This document shows, one piece after another, positions 7,334-11,567 of a stretch of 11,567 nt of DNA. The notes below the pieces were generated by a model that saw nothing but the letters and a program-made list of their open reading frames with translations, did not search any database and was not told the DNA's origin. The stretch's first letter is position 1, and every line of letters starts with the position of its first letter. The DNA comes from Acidobacteria bacterium 37-71-11 (lineage in GTDB: Bacteria > Acidobacteriota > Thermoanaerobaculia > Thermoanaerobaculales > Thermoanaerobaculaceae), in assembly GCA_002279285.1 (NCBI GenBank), contig NCBR01000051.1:1-11567 (forward strand), read 5' to 3'. Position numbers and translations under genes: made by a program.

Positions 7334-7873
7334 ATGCGCGATGCCGTCAAGAAGCTCTGGCCCGAGCTCGAGTGGATCTCCGACGCCGGCCTGCGCGAGC
7401 AGGTCACCGGCGCCTGGGTCAAGGCGTTCGAGCTGTCGCCGCTCACTCCCGAGGACCTCGAGGAGATCCCGTTCACCCTGCTGGTGCCGAATTGCCCGGT
7501 GACGTTCATGCAGCACAAGCGCTGCGTCGTGCACATCGCGCGCCGGGCGGCCGAGGCGATGACCGAGTTCATGGGGCACGCGCTCAACGTGGACATGGAC
7601 ACCGTCGTCGCCGGCGCGATCCTCGCCGACGTCGGCAAGCTCCTCGAGTACGAGAAGGCGGACGGCAAGGTGCGGCAGAGCCAGCGCGGGTCGTACCTGC
7701 GGCACCCGTTCAGCGGCGTGGCGCTGGCGGTCGAGGCCGGCGTGCCGGATCGGGTCTGCCACGTCATCGCCGCCCACGCCGACGAGGGGAACCTGATCCG
7801 GCGCTCCACCGAGGCGACGATCGTGCACCACGCCGACTTCATGAGCTTCCTGCCGTTCAAGAATATGGCTTGA
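7334..7873 (+). CDS. HD-superfamily protein with altered HD doublet
   Basis: This is a 179-residue, all-helical, soluble cytoplasmic protein without signal peptide. The order of motifs fits the HD metal-dependent phosphohydrolase fold. A first histidine sits in CVVHIARRAAEAM (His67), and the core GAILADVGKLLEYE (94-107) aligns with the usual LLHDIGK motif. Further histidines follow in LRHPFSG (His124) and AAHADEGN (His148), and a terminal VHHADFMSF gives the late Asp (168). The key oddity is that the HD doublet reads Ala98-Asp99: the metal-binding His is missing, though Asp99 and the other ligands remain. It may be a noncanonical hydrolase, a one-metal enzyme or a binding protein. The start has a good ribosome site. 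It is the first gene of a probable three-gene operon with MmgE/PrpD and homoaconitase-like genes, but I know of no firm functional link to them. Confidence 0.8.
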   Translation: MRDAVKKLWPELEWISDAGLREQVTGAWVKAFELSPLTPEDLEEIPFTLLVPNCPVTFMQHKRCVVHIARRAAEAMTEFMGHALNVDMDTVVAGAILADVGKLLEYEKADGKVRQSQRGSYLRHPFSGVALAVEAGVPDRVCHVIAAHADEGNLIRRSTEATIVHHADFMSFLPFKNMA

Positions 7874-7908
7874 GGACCGGGATCCGGGGTCCGGGGTCCG
7901 GGGTCCGT
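7874..7908. repeat. Heptanucleotide tandem repeat directly after the HD stop codon
   Basis: Five 7-nt units follow the TGA of the HD gene without a gap: GGACCGG, GATCCGG, GGTCCGG, GGTCCGG, GGTCCGT. The outer GGACC can pair with a downstream GGTCC, so the tract can also fold. The remaining 41 nt to the next start contain only the ribosome site. Such arrays commonly vary in copy number through slippage. It is too short and has no spacers, so it is not a CRISPR. Confidence 0.75.
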
Positions 7909-7949
7909 CCCCCACCCGACCCACCGCCGGGTCCGGTGAGGGGATCGAG

Positions 7950-9353
7950 ATGACGGACACGACGACCACAGGCAAGGGGACGATCACCGCGACGATGGCG
8001 CGCTGGGCCGCCGGCGTGCGCTTCGAGGACCTGCCGCCCGAGGCGGTGCGCGAGGCCAAGCGCTTCCTGCTCGACTCGCTGGGGTGCGCGCTCGGAGGCT
8101 ACCTCCAGCACGACGTGAAGATCGCGATCGCCACCTTCGACGAGATCGCCGGCGCGGGCCCAGGCACGGTGATCGGAAGCGGCCGCAAGCTCGACGTCGT
8201 CTCCGCCGCGTTCTTGAACGCGCTCATGGTCCGGGTGATGGACTACAACGATATCTACTGGAAGCAGGACCCCGCGCACCCGTCGGACATCATCCCGGCG
8301 GCAATCGCGGGGTGCGAGCGCGCGGGGAGCGGCGGCCGCGAGCTCGCGGTCGGCGTCTGCATCGGCCACGAGTTCGAGCAACGCATGTGCGAAGCGGCGT
8401 TCCCCGGGATCCGCGAGCGGGGCTGGCACCACGCCACGCTCACGGCGTTCGTGTCGCCGATCGTGGCCGGGCGCGCGCTCGGCCTCCCCTGGGAGAAGAT
8501 CCAGCACGCGATCGGCATCGCGGCATCGGGCCGCTGCACCCTCGGCGCGGTCACGGCGGGCAAGCTCACCATGATGAAGAACACCGTCGACCCGATGGCG
8601 ACCCAGGCCGGCGTCTTCGCGGCGCTCCTCGCCGAGCGCGGCTACACCGGCCCCGAGCACGTCATCGACGGCAAGGAGGGCCTCGTCCACTGTTTCGGCC
8701 CGGAGTGGAGGCTCGACGTTCTCACCAACGGACTCGGGGAGTCGTGGCGGATCACGAAGTGCGGGATGAAGGCGTTCCCCACCGAGGCGCTCACCCACGC
8801 GCCGATCTCGGCGGTGCTCGCGATCGTCAAGGGCCACGACCTCAAGCCCGAGGAGATCGCCGCGGTGCACATCCGCTCCCTGCACCGCGCCGCCGACATC
8901 CTCGCCGACCCCTCCAAGTACGACCCGCGCAGCAAGGAGACCGCCGACCACTCGCTGCCGTACGTGATCGCGGCGGCGATCGTGGACCGCAACGTCACGC
9001 CGGCGCAGTTCACCGACGCGAAGATCATGGACCCGGCCATCCGCGCGCAGCTGCGCAAGGTCAAGGTGACCGCCGACCCCGAGATCGAGAAGTTGTTCCC
9101 GGCGCTGCAACGGGTGATCGTCGCGATCACCACGACCGACGGCCGCACGTTCGACACCCAGCTCGACTACCCCAAGGGGGACCCGCGCAACCCGCTCTCC
9201 GACGGCGAGATCGAGGAGAAGTTCGACGCCCTCGTGGAGCCGGTGCTCTCGAGCGCCGGGGGCGCGCGCGTCAAGGACGCGGTGTGGAACCTGGAGACAC
9301 TCGGCTCCGTGACCGAGCTGATGGAGATGTTGCGAGCGGACGAGGCAAGATAG
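7950..9353 (+). CDS. MmgE/PrpD family protein (2-methylcitrate dehydratase / cis-aconitate decarboxylase fold)
   Basis: This 467-residue cytoplasmic protein has the usual length for the family. The N-terminal helical domain begins TMARWAAGVRFEDLPPEAVR (15-34) and continues with FLLDSLGCALGG (39-50). Family landmarks follow: AAFLNALMVRVMDYNDIY (86-103), HPSDIIPAAIA (110-120), the GHEFEQR segment (139-145), GWHHATLTAF (158-167), the AGKLTMMKNTVDP lid region (203-215) and KCGMKAFPTEALTHAPI (270-286). Family members dehydrate 2-methylcitrate (PrpD) or decarboxylate cis-aconitate (IRG1/CadA). They need no iron-sulfur cluster. Because the next gene encodes a homoaconitase-type hydratase, I infer dehydration of a citrate-like acid to the cis-aconitate-like intermediate. 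The exact substrate is not determined. The start ATG has GAGGGG 6 nt upstream. The stop TAG lies at the edge of a REP-like hairpin (9350-9404). Confidence 0.93.
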   Translation: MTDTTTTGKGTITATMARWAAGVRFEDLPPEAVREAKRFLLDSLGCALGGYLQHDVKIAIATFDEIAGAGPGTVIGSGRKLDVVSAAFLNALMVRVMDYNDIYWKQDPAHPSDIIPAAIAGCERAGSGGRELAVGVCIGHEFEQRMCEAAFPGIRERGWHHATLTAFVSPIVAGRALGLPWEKIQHAIGIAASGRCTLGAVTAGKLTMMKNTVDPMATQAGVFAALLAERGYTGPEHVIDGKEGLVHCFGPEWRLDVLTNGLGESWRITKCGMKAFPTEALTHAPISAVLAIVKGHDLKPEEIAAVHIRSLHRAADILADPSKYDPRSKETADHSLPYVIAAAIVDRNVTPAQFTDAKIMDPAIRAQLRKVKVTADPEIEKLFPALQRVIVAITTTDGRTFDTQLDYPKGDPRNPLSDGEIEEKFDALVEPVLSSAGGARVKDAVWNLETLGSVTELMEMLRADEAR

Positions 9354-9404
9354 GGCGGCCGTTCCAGCCGCCCATCCGCGGGCGGGGACAAACCCCGCCC
9401 CTAC
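9350..9404. repeat. REP-like palindromic pair (BIME-like) between MmgE/PrpD and homoaconitase genes
   Basis: Two perfect hairpins lie side by side. The first pairs GGGCGGC (9353-9359) with GCCGCCC (9367-9373) around a 7-nt loop. The second pairs GGGCGGGG (9380-9387) with CCCCGCCC (9393-9400) around ACAAA. On the minus strand the second hairpin is directly preceded by GTAG (9404-9401), the tetranucleotide that marks REP elements mobilised by RAYT (TnpA-REP) transposases. The first hairpin, read on plus, is preceded by ATAG, giving the inverted-pair layout of a BIME. The MmgE/PrpD stop TAG is part of this sequence. No RAYT gene is in the window. Confidence 0.65.
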
Positions 9405-9427
9405 ACCTTGAACGGGGGGAAGTGGGT

Positions 9428-11374
9428 ATGAGACAGACCGTGGTCGAGAAGATCGCGCAGGCGCACATGGCGGAGGGCCCAAACCGCCCGCTCGCGGCCG
9501 GGGACTTCCTTTCGGTCCGCCCCCACCACGTGATGACGCACGACAACACCTCGGCGGTGATGGCGAAGTTCGTAGGGATCGGCGCGACGCGCATCGCGGA
9601 CCCCGCCCAGCCGGTGTTCACCCTCGACCACGACATCCAGAACCGCTCCGAGGCGAACCTCGCCAAGTACCGCGCCATCGAGGCGTTCGCCCGGGAGCAC
9701 GGGATCGACTTCCACCCCGCCGGCGCCGGGATCGGGCACCAGATCATGTGCGAGCAGGGGTACGTCGTCCCCGGTTCGTTCGTGGTCGCCTCCGACTCGC
9801 ACTCGAACATGTACGGCGCCCTCGGCGCGATCGGCACGCCGGTCGTGCGCACCGACGCCGCCGCGATCTGGGCCACGGGGACGTTCTGGTGGTCGGTCCC
9901 GCGCACGGTTCAGGTGGTGCTGCACGGCCGCCTGCGTCCCGGCGTCACCGGCAAGGACGTGATCATCACCCTGTGCGGCCTCTACAACCACGAGGAGGTG
10001 CTCAACGCCGCGCTCGAGTTTGCCGGCGACGGCGTCGCGGCTCTGTCGATGGATGCGAGGATGACGATCGCCAACATGTCGACCGAGTGGGGCGCGCTCG
10101 TCGGCTGGTTCCCGGTGGACGAGGCCACCCTCACCTGGCTGAACACCCGCCGGCAGCACCTCACCGCCCGGGGCATCGAGCGCATCGCCGCCCGTGACCT
10201 CACGAGATGGGCGGCGAACCCGCCCGGGCCCGACCCGGACGCGGCGTACGCCGCGCGCATCGAGCTCGACCTCGCCGAGGTCACGCCGCGCGTCGCCGGC
10301 CCCGACACCGTCTTCGCGACGCGCCCGCTCGCCGAGGTCACGCCCGAGAAGGTCAGGATCGACAGGGCGTACCTGCTCTCCTGCGTGAACTCGCGGCGCG
10401 AGGACCTCGCCGCCGCGGCCGCGGTGCTCGGCGGCAGGAAGGTCGCGCCCACGGTCACGCTCTACCTCGCGGCCGCCAGCCGCGAGATCCAGGAGGACGC
10501 GCAGGCGTCCGGGGTGTGGCAGACACTCCTCGACGCCGGGGCGATCGCCCTCCCTCCGGGGTGCGGCGCCTGCATCGGCCTCGGCACGGGCCTGCTCGAG
10601 CCCGGCGAGGTCGGGATCTCCGCCACCAACCGCAACTTCAAGGGAAGGATGGGCTCCCGCGACGCCACCTGCTATCTCGCCAGCCCGGCGGTGGTCGCGG
10701 CCTCGGCGGCCGCCGGGTTCATCACCGCCCCGCAGCCGTGGCAGCCCACGACCCCGGCCAGGCGCTGGACCGAGCTCGCCGCGCCGGCGCCGCGCGCGGA
10801 GAAGGTCGAGATCCTCCCGGGGTTCCCCGCCCGGCTCGCCGGCCGCCTCGCCTTCCTGCCGCAGGACAACCTCAACACCGACGGGATCTACGGCAAGGAC
10901 TACACGTACCGCGAGGACGTGACGCGGGAGACGATGGCGAGGGTGGTGATGGAGAACTACGACCCCAGCTTTGCCGCCCGCGCCGCCGGCGGCGACATCG
11001 TGGCCGGGGGTTGGAACTTCGGCACCGGCTCGTCGCGCGAGCAGGCCGTCACCGCGCTCCAGGCCAAGGGGATCCCGCTCGTGGTCGCGGGCTCGTTCTC
11101 GCAAACCTACCTGCGCAACGCCTTCAACAACGGGTTGGTGTGCATCGCGGCGCCGGCGTTCGTGCGGCGGCTCAAGGAACTCTTCGCCGCAGAGATCGCG
11201 GCCGGAGGGCGGACGGTCCTGCCGGGCGACGAGGTGGCGATCGACTTCGCCTCCTCGACGCTGACCTACCGCGGGGAAAGCTTCGCCTTCCCGGCGCTCG
11301 GGTCGGTGCCGCAGTCGCTGGTGATCGCCGGCGGCGTCGAGAACCTGGTGCGGTCGCGGATCGGAGCGCCGTAG
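9428..11374 (+). CDS. Homoaconitase-like, single-chain aconitase-family hydratase (LeuC-LeuD fused, Lys4-like)
   Basis: This 648-residue [4Fe-4S] hydratase has the large catalytic and small swivel domains fused in one chain. The catalytic part (about 1-435) includes FLSVRPHHVMTHDNTSAVM (27-45), FTLDHDIQNRSEANLAKY (64-81), ASDSHSNMYG (121-130) and RTDAAAIWATG (141-151). Cluster ligands are Cys319 (LLSCVNSR), Cys379 and Cys382 (PPGCGACIG), followed by VGISATNRNFKGRMGSRDA (395-413). The swivel part (about 460-648) has NLNTDGIY (481-488) and FGTGSSREQA (531-540). These blocks closely match fungal Lys4, which hydrates cis-homoaconitate to homoisocitrate in the alpha-aminoadipate lysine route. The substrate here could differ. 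A longer frame from 8084 lies antisense to nothing but overlaps MmgE/PrpD in another reading frame; the ATG at 9428, behind a GGGGGGAAG site, starts exactly where the family starts. All cluster ligands are intact. It is probably cotranscribed with MmgE/PrpD (74-nt gap). Confidence 0.93.
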   Translation: MRQTVVEKIAQAHMAEGPNRPLAAGDFLSVRPHHVMTHDNTSAVMAKFVGIGATRIADPAQPVFTLDHDIQNRSEANLAKYRAIEAFAREHGIDFHPAGAGIGHQIMCEQGYVVPGSFVVASDSHSNMYGALGAIGTPVVRTDAAAIWATGTFWWSVPRTVQVVLHGRLRPGVTGKDVIITLCGLYNHEEVLNAALEFAGDGVAALSMDARMTIANMSTEWGALVGWFPVDEATLTWLNTRRQHLTARGIERIAARDLTRWAANPPGPDPDAAYAARIELDLAEVTPRVAGPDTVFATRPLAEVTPEKVRIDRAYLLSCVNSRREDLAAAAAVLGGRKVAPTVTLYLAAASREIQEDAQASGVWQTLLDAGAIALPPGCGACIGLGTGLLEPGEVGISATNRNFKGRMGSRDATCYLASPAVVAASAAAGFITAPQPWQPTTPARRWTELAAPAPRAEKVEILPGFPARLAGRLAFLPQDNLNTDGIYGKDYTYREDVTRETMARVVMENYDPSFAARAAGGDIVAGGWNFGTGSSREQAVTALQAKGIPLVVAGSFSQTYLRNAFNNGLVCIAAPAFVRRLKELFAAEIAAGGRTVLPGDEVAIDFASSTLTYRGESFAFPALGSVPQSLVIAGGVENLVRSRIGAP

Positions 11375-11567
11375 AACCGCGGCGCCCCGGCCTTTCTCTC
11401 CCCTCCGCGAGGGTCTCTTGCCTGCCGGTCTCGCGGGTGGCTGGTCTCTTTCTTCACTGCGTGAGGCCGTCTTGTTTTGCCCCGCGGGCTGCGGCCGTGG
11501 TCGCTCGGGCGGCGCATCGAGCGCCGCCCTCCGACCCGCCTGCGCGTGCGACCGAGCTGGCCAGATC
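11375..11567. other. Intergenic tail, no gene recognised
   Basis: No supported coding region lies between the homoaconitase stop and the window end. A minus-strand frame of 83 codons (11266-11517) is low-complexity, overlaps the homoaconitase end and is judged spurious. The only structure is one weak hairpin, CCGCGAG 11405-11411 with CTCGCGG 11430-11436 (18-nt loop), a possible terminator without a U-tract, plus the stronger palindrome at 11507-11529. Confidence 0.6.
11507..11533. repeat. Perfect 9-bp hairpin, REP-like
   Basis: GGGCGGCGC (11507-11515) pairs perfectly with GCGCCGCCC (11521-11529) around ATCGA. Read on the minus strand, GGAG (overlapping the stem by one G) precedes the stem; GGAG is, like GTAG, a tetranucleotide used by some REP/RAYT families. 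No U-tract follows, so an intrinsic terminator is less likely than an intergenic repeat unit. Chance palindromes do arise in such GC-rich DNA. Confidence 0.45.

Noticed and set aside
7240..7860. Longer hydrolase start at 7860
   Set aside because: The extra 207 residues lie antisense to the HD gene and precede a clean signal peptide with its own ribosome site at 7239.
7874..7908. CRISPR-like repeat
   Set aside because: Units are only 7 nt, contiguous and without spacers; it is a simple tandem repeat.
5293..7953. Plus-strand open frame of 886 codons opposite the hydrolase gene and across the HD gene
   Set aside because: Shadow frame of GC-rich coding DNA: composition is Arg/Gly/Pro/Val-rich with no recognisable domain, and the other strand encodes a clear S15-family hydrolase with intact catalytic residues.
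8084..9427. N-terminal extension of the homoaconitase frame upstream of 9428
   Set aside because: Those codons give Arg-rich nonsense in a frame overlapping MmgE/PrpD, and would read through the REP-like hairpins. The family start coincides with the ATG at 9428.
7857..9482. Minus-strand open frame of 541 codons opposite MmgE/PrpD
   Set aside because: It is an antisense shadow rich in Arg, Asp and Val; the plus strand carries a full MmgE/PrpD protein with family motifs.
9401..11104. Minus-strand open frame of 567 codons opposite the homoaconitase gene
   Set aside because: It is low-complexity (RGG/GEV-rich) and matches no family; the plus strand shows complete aconitase-family motifs.
11266..11517. 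Minus-strand 83-codon frame at the right end
   Set aside because: It is low-complexity, overlaps the homoaconitase 3' end and has no family resemblance or convincing ribosome site.

Overview
The window is very GC-rich (about 70% by eye), tightly packed chromosomal DNA with eight protein genes, one of them cut by the left edge. There is also one doubtful small ORF and no RNA gene, CRISPR array, transposase or phage gene. The TPR protein and the saccharopine-dehydrogenase-like protein resemble proteins I associate with Acidobacteriota (Thermoanaerobaculia-like). Intergenic palindromic repeats are also common in such genomes. The phylum guess is an inference of modest confidence; another high-GC Gram-negative lineage is possible.

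Layout: 1-651 (minus) is the N-terminal part of a saccharopine/lysine-6-dehydrogenase-like oxidoreductase. It is divergent from 725-1843 (plus), a predicted exported DUF2891 protein. A convergent junction at 1844-1947 holds a large inverted repeat. From 7239 down to 1948 four genes run leftward. They are an exported CocE/NonD-type (peptidase S15) hydrolase, a membrane-anchored TPR protein, an ABC ATPase and its ABC-2 permease. The last two overlap by 8 nt and must form one exporter. The hydrolase-TPR junction contains a possible 34-codon ORF linked to both neighbours by 4-nt overlaps.

From 7334 to 11374 three genes run rightward with gaps of 74-76 nt. They are a small HD-superfamily protein whose usual HD doublet reads AD, a MmgE/PrpD-family protein, and a single-chain homoaconitase/aconitase-family protein closely resembling fungal Lys4. 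This is the most interesting part. A PrpD-type dehydratase followed by a homoaconitate-type hydratase suggests a two-step isomerisation of a tricarboxylate (citrate to cis-aconitate to isocitrate type), possibly of homocitrate or a related acid. The HD protein's role is unknown.

A second theme is intergenic repeats. Three genes end inside or directly against a repeat: DUF2891 (inverted repeat), HD (7-bp tandem repeat) and MmgE/PrpD (a REP-like hairpin pair with a GTAG tetranucleotide). Further palindromes lie in the TPR-ATPase gap and after the homoaconitase gene.
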